Shown: positions 24,901-31,220 of the stretch, one piece after another
Position numbering within the stretch: position 1 is the first letter of the stretch
How the letters are laid out: the number at the start of each line of letters is the position of its first letter
Assembly: GCA_013399875.1 (NCBI GenBank)
Contig: VXAZ01010513.1
Location: 248,001-312,000 of the forward strand
DNA from: Gymnorhina tibicen
Taxonomy: Eukaryota; Chordata; Aves; Passeriformes; Artamidae
Reading direction: 5' to 3'
DNA: 64,000 nucleotides
Made by a program: the position numbers and the translations under genes
Notes under the pieces: model-generated
The model's database searches: none
The model's input: only the letters and a program-made list of their open reading frames with translations
Told to the model about the DNA's origin: nothing

Positions 24901-27198
24901 AGTTTAGAAGGAACCTCTGGTAATTGTCCAATCCAAAGCCCTGCTCAGACCAGGGTCAGTTTAGAGCAGGTTTCTCAAAGCCATGTCCAGGCAGTGTTTG
25001 ATTATCTGCAAGGATGAAGACTAATGGCCTCTCTAGAAAATCTGTTCCAGGGACCCCTCTCACACCAAAAAAGATTTTAAAATGCAATTTTCTGTTTTTC
25101 TATCTGTGCCCATTGCCTCTTCTCCTGTCTTTGGGTACCGCTGAGAAGAGCATGGGTCAGTTGTCTTTATTCTGTCCTATCAGGTATTTATATGCTTTGA
25201 TAAGATCCCCCTCAGCCTTTTTTTCTCCACACTAAACAAGTCCAGTGTGCTCAGCATCTCCTCAGTGTCAGATGTGCTGGGCTCTTAATCATTTTTTTGC
25301 CATGTCACTGGACTGTTTGGTATATCCATGTTTCTCTTGTACTGGGAGGTCAGGAAGTGGACCTAGCACTTAAAAGTGTGTCTCACCGGTGCTGAGTAGA
25401 GGGGAACGGTCATCTATCTCATTTTGCTGGCAGTGCTGTGCCTCACAGAGCACAGGAGGCTGTCACCCTTCTTTGCCATATGAGCACATTTCTGGCTAAA
25501 AGGCTTAATTGTCCACCAGAACCCCAACTCCTTTTATGCTAGGATGCTTTTCAGCTTGTCAACTCCCAGTGTGTACTGGTGTCTGGGGTTATTTTTCCCA
25601 GGAGCTGGACTTTGTGTTTCCCTTTCCTGAACTTCATGAGATTCCTTGTAGCCCATTTTTCCAGCATTGTCTGGGTCTCTCTGAGAGGCAGTGCAGCCAT
25701 CTGGTATATCAGCCACCCCTTCCCGTTCTCTACTGTTTGTAACTTTGCTGAGGGTGAACTGTGTCTCTTCCTGCGGGTAATTGATGAAGATGTTAAACAG
25801 TACTAGCCCTAGTCTCAGTATTGGTGCTAGTACCTGGCCTCTAGCTGGACTTTGTGCCACTGGTCACAACCCTTTGAGATCACCAGTTCAGCCAGTTTTC
25901 AGTCTGTCTCACACTGCATTTATGAGGTCTGTTCTTAAGCTTGTCCACTTAAACTCTTAGTCAATACTTAAGCTGTACCACTTGACCAGGGATCACCTAG
26001 TAGTCACTCAGATCCTCTTGCCCTTCTTGAAGGTCGGAATGACATTTGATTCCTTCCAGTCCTCAAGAATCAACCCTTATTGCAACAATTTTTCAAAGGT
26101 TTTTTTGAGAGTGGTCTTGTGGTCATTTTGGCCAGCTCTGATCTCCGGGGCCTGGCATTGCTGGAGACCAATCTTAACGCTTAAGACCAAGATGAAGGTC
26201 CCCAGCCTTTTCCATGTCTTTTTCATTCAGTAGTGGATCCATATTGTCTTTTTTTGCTGCTGTAGAAGCCTGTTTGGTTGCCCTTCATGTTCCTTGCCAG
26301 ATTCCACCACAGATGGGCTTTGACTTTCTTAATTCTGCTCCTGTGTGGTCACACAGTGTCTCTGTTTTCCTTCATCACTTTTCTCTGCTTCCACGTCTTC
26401 TATGCTTCCTTTTTGTTTGAGTTTTGTCAGGAGCTCTTTTTTTTGTCTGTGCAGTCTTCCTGCCAGTCTTACTTGGCTAAGAAGCTCATTGGCATGGTCT
26501 GTTCTTGAGCTTGGCCAAGGTGATCTTTAAAATCAACCAGCTGTCCTGAACCTTTCTTCTTTCTGGGGCCAAATTCCATGAATTTTTCCAAGCAGACGCC
26601 TTCATAGTCTTCTCTTCTGAAGTCCCAAGTCGTTTGCTATTTCTCTTGCTCCCAGCTTTCAGGATCCTGAATTCCAGCATCTCATTGTCATTGCAGCCAA
26701 GGCTGCCCTCAACCTTCATGTCCTTGACCAGTCATTTTTTTTGTAAGTTTGAGATCCATCAGAATATCTCCTTTGATCAGCTCCTTGATCATCTGTGTTA
26801 AGAATTTTTCACCAATGGGGAGACCTCCTAGAGTGCTTGTGTCCTGCTGTCTTGCCTTTCCAGCAGATACCAGGGTGGCTCAAGTTTCTCATGAGGAGCA
26901 GGACCTGAAAACATGAGGTTTCTTCAAGTTGTCTGACAAATGCATCATCTATACTACTTCTTCCTAATTAGAAGGTCTGATGCATTCAGGACCAGTAAAG
27001 CCAGTTCATAACCATGGCCATGGTGTAAATGTAGACCTGACACTGACATACATGCTCTTTTTTTCCTTCCAGATTGAGGAGTGTGCTATTCAAGACTTAC
27101 TAGTCCACTATGAAGCTTTTGACAACCCTGATGAATTTGTGACCGTTGAAAGGGCTCCACAGGGACCTATAGCAGCACCTATGTGGAACAAGCACTAA
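873..27198 (+). CDS. IBTK: IBTK, inhibitor of Bruton tyrosine kinase, 3' part (16 coding exons, 593 residues in window)
   Basis: Joined coding sequence: 873-955, 1053-1090, 2873-2966, 3332-3433, 4204-4321, 6029-6089, 6793-6920, 8353-8465, 9069-9217, 9417-9580, 10747-10839, 11955-12113, 17035-17187, 24377-24445, 24543-24675, 27073-27198. All junctions are GT-AG and keep one frame to a TAA at 27196-27198. Residues 1 to about 72 (window numbering) are a BTB fold (DVTLKSLDGKEF, CHKCVLCARL, DYLYTDEALSI). Residues 73-145 form a BACK/3-box-like helical region. Residues 213-226 are a lysine/arginine cluster (KKAKTKAKKKPRKR). Residues 230-500 are Ser/Pro-rich and probably disordered. The C-terminal block about 528-593 is acidic, then ends PMWNKH. 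The order matches the C-terminal part of IBTK (human about 1,353 residues), so the BTB here is the second one. Known roles are binding and inhibition of BTK and acting as a CUL3 ubiquitin-ligase substrate adaptor. Identification is by recognition of the protein; upstream exons lie outside the window. Confidence 0.95.
1053..1090 (+). CDS. IBTK: IBTK exon b (38-bp small exon)
   Basis: Very short exon with a TTTACAG acceptor and GTAAGT donor. It encodes D-YFHSMLSSSWIE, the BTB helix that follows the HKCVLCARL strand. The split Asp codon and the phase-0 end match both neighbours. Confidence 0.92.
1091..2872 (+). other. IBTK intron, no recognisable content
   Basis: 1.8 kb of AT-rich intron. No repeat family or noncoding RNA is recognised. 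The short open frame over its 3' end simply runs into the following exon. Confidence 0.7.
2873..2966 (+). CDS. IBTK: IBTK exon c (BTB2 end)
   Basis: 94 bp starting in phase 0 and encoding 31 residues with the BTB signatures ALEMPIHSDIL and IIVDYLYTDEALSI. The acceptor has a good pyrimidine tract ending CCTTTTAG. The donor is G|GTCCCA, which departs from consensus at intron positions +3 to +6, but the split codon with the next exon (G+AT, Asp) restores the frame. Confidence 0.92.
2967..4203 (+). other. IBTK introns flanking exon d; A-rich tract
   Basis: Two introns (2967-3331 and 3434-4203). The second holds an A-rich simple tract at about 3664-3698 made of A runs broken by GG. Nothing else is recognised. 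Confidence 0.65.
3332..3433 (+). CDS. IBTK: IBTK exon d (BACK/3-box region)
   Basis: 102 bp with a TTTTCCAG acceptor and GTGAGT donor. It encodes SQNVEFICNVLVVADQLLIS followed by RLKEICEVAIAEK. The helical VLVVADQLL...LKEICE pattern is the segment after BTB folds that contributes to CUL3 binding in BTB adaptors; the role here is inferred from the family. Confidence 0.95.
4204..4321 (+). CDS. IBTK: IBTK exon e (helical region after BTB2)
   Basis: 118 bp with a TTTCTGCAG acceptor and GTAAGC donor. It encodes TLKNAAELLEFSAMYNAEQL and then KLSCLQFIGLNMAALLEA, a BACK-like pair of helices typical of BTB proteins. It ends with AG of a split Arg codon. Confidence 0.95.
4322..6028 (+). other. IBTK intron with G-quadruplex motif and T17 tract
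   Basis: 1.7 kb intron. It contains the G-rich motif at 4642-4663, followed by T/G-rich low-complexity sequence to about 4760, and ends with 17 consecutive T before the exon f acceptor. No transposable element is recognised. Confidence 0.7.
4642..4663 (+). repeat. G-quadruplex-forming motif
   Basis: Four G runs of 7, 4, 4 and 4 separated by single bases (C, A, A), on the coding strand of IBTK within an intron. One-nucleotide loops are the pattern expected of a very stable parallel quadruplex in DNA or pre-mRNA. The structure itself is inferred. Confidence 0.75.
6029..6089 (+). CDS. IBTK: IBTK exon f
   Basis: 61 bp encoding R-TLDVLSDEVVKDLSVYYRKM. The acceptor follows an uninterrupted run of 17 T before AG, and the donor is GTAAGT. 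The exon continues the helical region and ends in phase 0. Confidence 0.94.
6090..8352 (+). other. IBTK introns flanking exon g, nothing recognised
   Basis: Introns 6090-6792 and 6921-8352. They are AT-rich with no recognised transposable element, RNA gene or extra exon. Confidence 0.65.
6793..6920 (+). CDS. IBTK: IBTK exon g
   Basis: 128 bp with a CTACAG acceptor and GTAAGT donor. It encodes IPAMVRRVITPYPDGPDISS followed by an acidic stretch (EPEDGENFVFLREEMNTEQNS). The IPAM-RRVITPY-DGPDIS pattern is a recognisable IBTK segment linking the BTB region to the basic cluster. Confidence 0.95.
8353..8465 (+). CDS. IBTK: IBTK exon h (basic cluster)
   Basis: 113 bp with a TTTCCTATTAG acceptor and GTCAGT donor. 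It encodes the lysine/arginine cluster KKAKTKAKKKPRKR, then SDSSGGYNLSDIIQSPAST. The cluster looks like a nuclear localisation signal. This is the most easily recognised IBTK exon in the window. Confidence 0.96.
8466..9068 (+). other. IBTK intron, nothing recognised
   Basis: 0.6 kb AT-rich intron with no recognisable repeat or RNA. Confidence 0.65.
9069..9217 (+). CDS. IBTK: IBTK exon i (Ser-rich acidic linker)
   Basis: 149 bp with a TTTCTAG acceptor and GTTGGA donor. It encodes 49 complete codons, including ESLPELLTSDSESSYAGVGS and PRDLQSPDF. Several SP and acidic-serine sites suggest phosphorylation (inference). It ends in phase 0. Confidence 0.95.
9417..9580 (+). CDS. IBTK: IBTK exon j (variable linker)
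   Basis: 164 bp with a TTTTTAG acceptor and GTGCAG donor. It encodes a low-complexity Lys/Ser/Pro linker that starts MKDKVCSQVMKPS and ends SSASSPNWVATSF. This is the part least like the family, as expected of a disordered linker. The frame through both junctions supports it. Confidence 0.9.
9581..10746 (+). other. IBTK intron with local duplication
   Basis: 1.2 kb AT-rich intron. The only structure seen is the direct repeat at 10415-10494. Confidence 0.65.
10415..10494. repeat. Direct duplication of 29 bp, offset 51 bp
   Basis: Positions 10415-10443 and 10466-10494 carry the same 29 bases, beginning TATCTAATTTTTTT and ending TCATAGTT. Between them is a partial copy (GGTACCTAATTTTTTT). It reads as a recent small tandem duplication within an intron. 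Confidence 0.8.
10747..10839 (+). CDS. IBTK: IBTK exon k
   Basis: 93 bp encoding S-PVSPPAMDLRTIMEIEESMQ then KCGTMPKANS plus GG of a Gly codon. The DLRTIMEIEES motif is an IBTK signature. Only the donor GTTGGT at 10840 keeps frame with the next exon. A better-looking GTAAAA lies four bases downstream at 10844 and would shift the frame. Confidence 0.92.
10840..11954 (+). other. IBTK intron, nothing recognised
   Basis: 1.1 kb intron. Short open frames on both strands overlap at 11132-11416 but resemble nothing known. Confidence 0.6.
11955..12113 (+). CDS. IBTK: IBTK exon l
   Basis: 159 bp with a TTCACAG acceptor and GTATGT donor. It encodes RMVSHGIKLSQKQRKMIALA followed by AKDNGSVASSPEPTTLVTTP and PPPTKVAKLGNA. 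LSQKQRKMIAL is a strong IBTK marker and the rest is Thr/Pro-rich linker. A second AG three bases downstream (CAGCAG) would break the frame. Confidence 0.94.
12114..17034 (+). other. IBTK 4.9 kb intron containing a CR1 fragment
   Basis: Apart from the CR1 piece at about 13640-14155, I recognise nothing in this intron. The overlapping minus-strand frames at 15446-15933 contain low-complexity sequence and look like chance. Confidence 0.65.
13640..14155 (+). mobile_element. CR1 LINE fragment, sense, reverse-transcriptase region, 3' end missing
   Basis: Two forward frames (13658-13891 and 13942-14172) read as the early reverse-transcriptase part of the CR1 polyprotein: SDVLHHLITHKSMELDGIDP-RILRELLKV, then KKDRKENVGNYRPVSLTSAP-GRLM, and SQHRFKKGRSCLNSL. 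The frames are separated by a stop and a shift, so the copy is dead. Homology stops abruptly near 14155 with no CR1 3' tail. That is unusual for an element normally truncated at its 5' end, and suggests a later deletion or rearrangement. Confidence 0.9.
17035..17187 (+). CDS. IBTK: IBTK exon m
   Basis: 153 bp encoding W-SSSLHSALPKSFRDLVMEEE, then a variable Ser/Gly/Lys stretch. The acceptor (TTTTTAAAAAG) has a weak pyrimidine tract and the donor is GTAAGA. The W-SSLHS..KSFRD..EE pattern matches IBTK. Confidence 0.93.
17361..18043. mobile_element. Solo LTR of an endogenous retrovirus, passerine type
   Basis: The GC-rich block starts TGTCATGGTTTGACGCTGGC and ends CCAAACCAATACA, with TG...CA termini. 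GAATAG at 17355-17360 directly precedes it, and GAATAG at 18045-18050 follows after a single extra T, as expected of a 6-bp target-site duplication. No gag, pol or env coding sequence flanks it, so it is a solo LTR left by recombination. The open frames of up to 159 codons inside it are by-products of its base composition. The orientation assigned from the TGTCATGG start is plus; the family name is uncertain. Confidence 0.85.
17576..17660. repeat. 40-bp tandem duplication inside the LTR
   Basis: Two 40-bp units (17576-17615 and 17616-17655), each starting GGGCTG and carrying GGGTGGATCT, TGCATTCCCC and TGGATCCCCAT. They differ at three positions, and a third partial unit begins at 17656. Such repeats are common in LTR U3 regions and may vary in copy number between family members. 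Confidence 0.85.
18640..19080. repeat. GC-richer unclassified block, possible degraded transposable element
   Basis: Base composition rises well above the surrounding intron, with CAGG/CAAG-rich wording such as GATCAGGCAAGGTTGAAGTC and AAGTCAAGTCAGGCTCAGG. No termini or coding frame are recognised. It could be a degraded LTR fragment or ordinary intron. Confidence 0.25.
21691..22200 (-). mobile_element. CR1 LINE 3' end, antisense
   Basis: Reverse complement of a CR1 3' terminus. It begins AGAATGGTTTGGGTTGGAAG and GGACCTTAAAGATCATC, then continues through wording typical of CR1 3' ends (CATCCAGCCTGGCCTTGAAC, TTCCAGTCCCTCACC, CAGAGCTGGATGCAG). It is 5' truncated at about 22200, where a second CR1 copy starts. 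Confidence 0.92.
22255..23130 (-). mobile_element. Second CR1 LINE copy, antisense, reverse-transcriptase C-terminal part
   Basis: A new CR1 3' end appears at about 22255 (CATGTTACTCAGGACCTGGTC, reverse complement). The minus-strand frame at 22573-22833 includes AETANCILGCASNSVARQAE and EEILPLYA, matching the CR1 polyprotein after the reverse-transcriptase core. The sequence extends through the region preceding the VLFNIF motif to about 23130. Stops and lost motifs show it is inactive. It lies tail to head behind the 21691 copy in the same orientation. Confidence 0.85.
24377..24445 (+). CDS. IBTK: IBTK exon n (69 bp)
   Basis: Short exon with a CTCTCCAG acceptor and GTAAGT donor. It encodes R-CTTRSNPGVEDHVLDSPQLE-SH plus AA of an Asn codon. 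It lies 7.2 kb from the previous exon across a repeat-filled intron and only 97 bp from the next. Frame continuity and the LDSP-NPW join support it. Confidence 0.9.
24543..24675 (+). CDS. IBTK: IBTK exon o (conserved C-terminal block)
   Basis: 133 bp with a T-rich acceptor ending TTGCAG and a GTAAAG donor. It encodes N-PWSAASPTSSPVIAPVMFSA then IVEEELQQEAALIRSREKPL-ALIQ. The IVEEELQQEAALIRSREKPL stretch is one of the best-conserved parts of IBTK and is predicted to be helical. Confidence 0.96.
24888..27000 (-). mobile_element. Long (about 2.1 kb) antisense CR1 LINE filling the last IBTK intron
   Basis: The 3' end is near 24888 (TTTAGAAGGAACCTCTGG, reverse complement). The minus-strand frame at 25534-25860 reads GLVLFNIFIN, FTLSKVTNSREREGVADIPD-GCTASQRDPD and GKNNPRHQYTLGVDKL, the CR1 reverse-transcriptase core. 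The catalytic FADD motif, expected after FTLSK, is degraded. Homology runs on through the earlier part of the second ORF (CCCTTCTTGAAGGTCGGAAT, CATTGCAGCCAAGGCTGCCC on the + strand) to about 27000. It is 5' truncated, with many stops, and ends within about 80 bp of the terminal-exon acceptor. Confidence 0.9.
27073..27198 (+). CDS. IBTK: IBTK terminal coding exon with stop
   Basis: The acceptor TTTCCTTCCAG is followed by IEECAIQDLLVHYEAFDNPD, EFVTVERAPQGPIAAPMWNK, H and TAA. This is the IBTK C terminus. The antisense CR1 in the preceding intron ends within roughly 80 bp of this acceptor. Confidence 0.96.
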   Translation: MEECAIQDLLVHYEAFDNPDEFVTVERAPQGPIAAPMWNKH

Positions 27199-27582
27199 TT
27201 CGTACTCTTCACAGTCCTCCCCTCCACAGTTTTCACAGTTGTATGTGCACTTTTGAAATTGTAATTCTTCTTACAAGTAAAATAGGACTGAAATAATAAG
27301 AATCATGTAATTTTTAACATCAGCATTAAAACACTGCCCATAATCACTAGATATTTGTTAGAGAGAATGAAATAATGTGTTCACTGTGTCCTTTACCCAC
27401 AGTATCTATTGTATGTATGTTTTGAGAGAATTTCTTTAATGACACATATTATTAGTAATGTTACATGAGGCTGTAGATTGGGAATGTATTTGCTAATCTT
27501 AAGTTGTAAGGGTTTTTTGTTAAATTTACAGGTGAAAAGCGAGTGTTTATTTTGTGATTTAATGTGGAATTGAATGTGCACA

Positions 27583-27588
27583 ATTAAA
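27583..27588 (+). promoter_or_regulatory. ATTAAA poly(A) signal, proximal
   Basis: ATTAAA 385 bp after the IBTK stop, followed by a GU/G-rich downstream element at 27599-27618. Among the three candidates it has the best downstream element. Confidence 0.55.
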
Positions 27589-28003
27589 CACCTTTGAAGT
27601 TTGGGGGGTGGTGTGTCCTTCAGGGCTTTCTTGCAAATTGGGACTATAGGGGAAAAGTTTGTGCTTGAACTTCACGTAAAAGTACAGTTTGACAATGCAG
27701 TTATTCTTAAGTTACGTGTGCAAGTCCTGGTTCTCTGGTTGCTGTGGCCAGCGTGTTTCCCTGTTGTGCCCCACGCTGTGCCTCTGTGCCCGGCCGGTGC
27801 CTGCGCTCGGCTCAGCTGTGCGTGTTTGTCACTGCTGTGAGTGCACCTGGCCTTGAAGCAGCCAGCTCTGTCTTGAAGTACAGCACACAGCTCAAGAGAA
27901 CGTGGTGCCACTTAACTAGCCCGTCTATAGTCTTACTCTGGTAAATATGGTACAGTTTTAGAACCGCTGTGTTTGAGGGATGATTCACTTGAAGTGCTGA
28001 GGA

Positions 28004-28009
28004 AATAAA
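28004..28009 (+). promoter_or_regulatory. AATAAA poly(A) signal, middle
   Basis: Canonical hexamer about 0.8 kb after the IBTK stop, with a T-rich stretch some 20 bp downstream. Confidence 0.4.
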
Positions 28010-28426
28010 AGATCTGTGCATACGTTTTTAAAGCTTTAGGGGCGAGTGCTTGACTGGAAAATTTGCAAACATCTAAGCTGCAAAGATTATCGTAGATGGC
28101 TTTCAGTATTGTGTTCCAAAGTTCTCTGTGCCTGGTTGAAACAAATTTATATATAAAAAAAGAAAAAGAAAAAAAGGGTAGCCTTATCTGCAATATTCTG
28201 TCTAGTTTGTCTTGTTTGTATAGGTGTGTTTGAACTTGTACTTCCTCAGTAGTGTCAGTACTCACAAACTCTGGAAAACTGGAATGGAGAGATCTACAGA
28301 AAATGAATGTAGAGAATTGATCACTGTGTGATAAAAGGATCTTGAAAAAAATGATGTAGATATGTCTTAATGATTTCAGGTCAAGCTACACCAAAAAAAT
28401 CCCCCACAAAAATTGTAAAAAAATGC

Positions 28427-28432
28427 AATAAA
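28427..28432 (+). promoter_or_regulatory. AATAAA poly(A) signal, distal
   Basis: Canonical hexamer about 1.2 kb after the IBTK stop, in an A-rich stretch. A TGTGCTGTCT element lies about 40 bp downstream. Confidence 0.4.
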
Positions 28433-28450
28433 CCATAAAATCTTGATTTA

Positions 28451-30877
28451 TACAAAGTTAGTATACTTCTATGTGCTGTCTATATATAATGAATGATTTA
28501 GGTAACTAGAGTAATCTGTAAATATTCCTTTTGTGTCTGAAACAAGAACTGTAGACATTTTGAAGCTACACAGGCAAGGAAGGAGGTAGCTTTTAATTCT
28601 GTTTTAAATTCTACTGATAATTCATTTACTAAACCGATGATAATACCTGCATTAAGGGCTTTATGAGATGCACTAAAGGGCCCTAGGGCCTGCTGAAACT
28701 ATCCTTCTGGTTTAAAAGAAAGCTTATGTAATGTGAGAAACAGCTATAGAAGCAGTGGGCCTTTCCAGGTGTGACCCTAATTTGTTATAAAGTGTAAAAT
28801 TACTGTAAATTTGCTAATTTGCTTTTTTTTCAAAATAATGCTGTTGAAAATCTTATTCTCTTGAAATTTTAAGAGGATTGCTGTTTCCACCATGCCAAGG
28901 AGCTTGACTGCTTTCAGGTTTTGGTTTTGTTGTCAGTTTATTTAGGCATCATCACTGGTTATATGTAATATTCGTAAACAAAAGTGAGGAATGATCAGAG
29001 TACCACTCTTCTGGAGTTGAGAACACTAAACTGCTGTGTTAGAACAGCTTTGTTAAGGGTGAAATGTGTCACAGAGCGCTGGCATTTTCTAGCTCAGATG
29101 CCCAACTTTGTGGCCTTTTTTTGTAATGCCAAACATGAGCTCCATCTTTGCTCACTCAGCTCTGATAACATTTTTTCATTTCTGGGAATGTTAACTACTT
29201 TAACTCGCACCAAAACAGGGTTGAATTCCCAGGTTTTAGTGAACATAATGCAACACATCAGAGTTTGCAGTAAAAACCAGTATTTAGCATATAGATACAT
29301 AAGTTCAGGGAGATGTGTTGCAGCTATTTAGTTTAAGAAATACAACTTTAACAAAAGGGTTCTAGTGAAGTATTTGGTATATATCAAGGACAGATGAATC
29401 ATCCTTCAAAACAGTTTCCTTGAACAATCCTAAGCATTTTGTCCTTTCTCCTTCATCATTCATTATCCCCAACGTCAGTAACTTCTTAAAAAGTAGAGAG
29501 ATAAGTAAAACTTGCATATGTTTTCACATTCAAATGGAGGAAAAAACCATTTAAAATTGTAATAATACTGCACTACCTTCAGGTAGTTATAGTCACTGAG
29601 TCAAGGCATTTGAGGAATGTATAACTTTTTTTGCATTGTATATTGAAATGAAAATGCTAGTAAGGTAGGAGACTTCAGTCAGTTATAGAACCTTTGCTAC
29701 TTTTGTTCCTCAAAGATAAGAGGTTGTTTTTAGTGACTAATCTGACAGTGTTATTGAATGGAATTTCCATATACAGACTGATTGTGCAACTGATTGTTCT
29801 GTACTTCCACAGAACAGCATTGGCAAAAAAATTTACTAAATTTCCTAATTTAACTTGTGTTATAAATCTTGATGATACCTTCCTACCATATGTTTTTTAA
29901 CTGAATTTCCCATCCCCCACCCTCTGGTTAGTATCATTCGTAGGTGGCAATAGAATATTTTAGCTGCATATCCTAAAATGAGCGCTTTTGAACTTCAAAT
30001 GTGTCCATTTTTGTCCCCATGCCTGCCCCCCTTCTTTTTTTTTTTTTTTTTTAGTAATATAGAAAGAGGCTCTGAGCTCTTTTGACAGTGTTCAACTTGA
30101 TTGTTTTCATTGATTGTTCTGCAATTGAAATTATGTTCTGCTGTCTCTGGGCAGCCTGGACTCTGTTCCTTAGCCAAAGAATTGCTAGCTTTAATGTAGA
30201 GACAAGTCAGAACAGAACACTGAATTGTTAGATCATATTCTAAATATAAAGGTAAAAGATTTACACTGGAATAAAGTAACTTAAGCCCATAATCCTTGAT
30301 TTGCAGGATGTCATCAGAAACACTTTTACTTTGTAGTAACAGGAACTGGTCAATTAAGGTATCAAATGATCTCAGAATGGATTCCATCCATTTTACTACA
30401 AGTTTTACAAACTCCACTGAAGAGCCTGCTACTTAAACTGAAGGGAATGGTTTTCTCTCTGTTTCCTGATGTGCTGGACACTGTTCAAGTGAGATGTTGA
30501 GGCATCCAAAAAGTGAATCCCTTCTGTCAAGGCTCTAGCTGTGGCAGACCTCAGAAATGCCAAGAGGGAAAGGACTATTGTTGTAGAGTTTCGGGTGTCT
30601 AACCTTGAGAAAAAACTTCATTAATTGTAGAAGGCCAACAAATTCACACACACACAATATATGTTTGAAATGAAAGGGTTTTAGCAATGATGCAGCAGAG
30701 GAGTTTGTCTGAGTTCAGGGAGTCCCTCTAATGGCTTGTGTGAGATTTTTCTTGCATGAGAGAGTGGCATCTGACATAAACTCTACCTAGAAAGTTTTTG
30801 CTTTCCAAGAAAATTCTTCCTGAACTATGGTGTATATCATGGCACCAAAAAAATACCATTTTTATAGCAGCTTTCAG
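28451..30877. other. Intergenic sequence downstream of IBTK
   Basis: No gene or recognised repeat. A run of about 18 T at 30034-30052 lies in an open minus-strand frame (29995-30417) that reads as a lysine run, so that frame is an artefact. Frames at 28984-29331 resemble nothing. Confidence 0.6.
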
Positions 30878-30993
30878 ATACCTGCATGCACTCTTATTAC
30901 ACTAGTCCTTCAGCACTAGGAGCCCTTCAAGGCTTTGCTGGGAAGAACAGAGTTGGATTTGAAGAATATGCTGGAGATGAAGATACTCCTCAG
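30878..30993 (+). other. Exon-like segment of unknown identity
   Basis: 116 bp bounded by a TATAGCAGCTTTCAG acceptor-like site and a strong CAG|GTGAGC donor. It is open in one frame throughout (MHSYYTSPSALGALQGFAGK, NRVGFEEYAGDEDTPQ). I recognise no protein family. It could be an internal exon of an unannotated coding or long noncoding transcript, or a chance pair of splice-like sites. No partner exons were identified. Confidence 0.25.
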
Positions 30994-31030
30994 GTGAGCT
31001 GTCTTTGTTCTAGCAATAATTCTGGCAATA

Positions 31031-31220
31031 ATTCTGTTCTCTTTTCTGTTCTATTTTTTCCTCTTTTTCTGTTCTTTGGTTTTTCTCTTTGTTCTTCTGT
31101 TCTTCCCTTTTTTTGTTTGTTTTTTCTCCATTTCTCCAGATCTCTTTCTCTAGTCCTCTTGTTTCTCTTTCATTCTCTTGCTTTTTCTTTTCTCTTTTTT
31201 CTCTTTTGCTTTTATTTCTC
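31031..31220 (+). repeat. 190-bp pyrimidine-rich tract
   Basis: Almost entirely T and C with few purines, built from irregular CTTT, TTCT and TCTC words. It follows directly after the exon-like segment's donor. The purine-rich complement explains the Lys/Glu/Arg-rich minus-strand frame at 31010-31222, which is not a gene. Confidence 0.8.

Larger units (their letters stand above)
27199..28450 (+). other. IBTK: IBTK 3' untranslated region with alternative poly(A) sites
   Basis: Noncoding sequence after the TAA. ATTAAA at 27583-27588 is followed within about 12 bp by a G/GU-rich stretch (GTTTGGGGGGTGGTGTGTCC), a good cleavage-site arrangement giving a UTR of about 0.4 kb. AATAAA at 28004-28009 and 28427-28432 could extend it to about 0.8 or 1.25 kb. 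The part at 27735-27850 is unusually GC- and CpG-rich for the region. The true 3' end needs transcript data. Confidence 0.6.

Noticed and set aside
25982..26530. Several plus-strand frames rich in Phe and Leu
   Set aside because: They are antisense shadows of the CR1 reverse-transcriptase region on the minus strand.
29995..30417. 140-codon minus-strand frame
   Set aside because: It includes a poly-lysine run encoded by an 18-T homopolymer and has no recognised domain.
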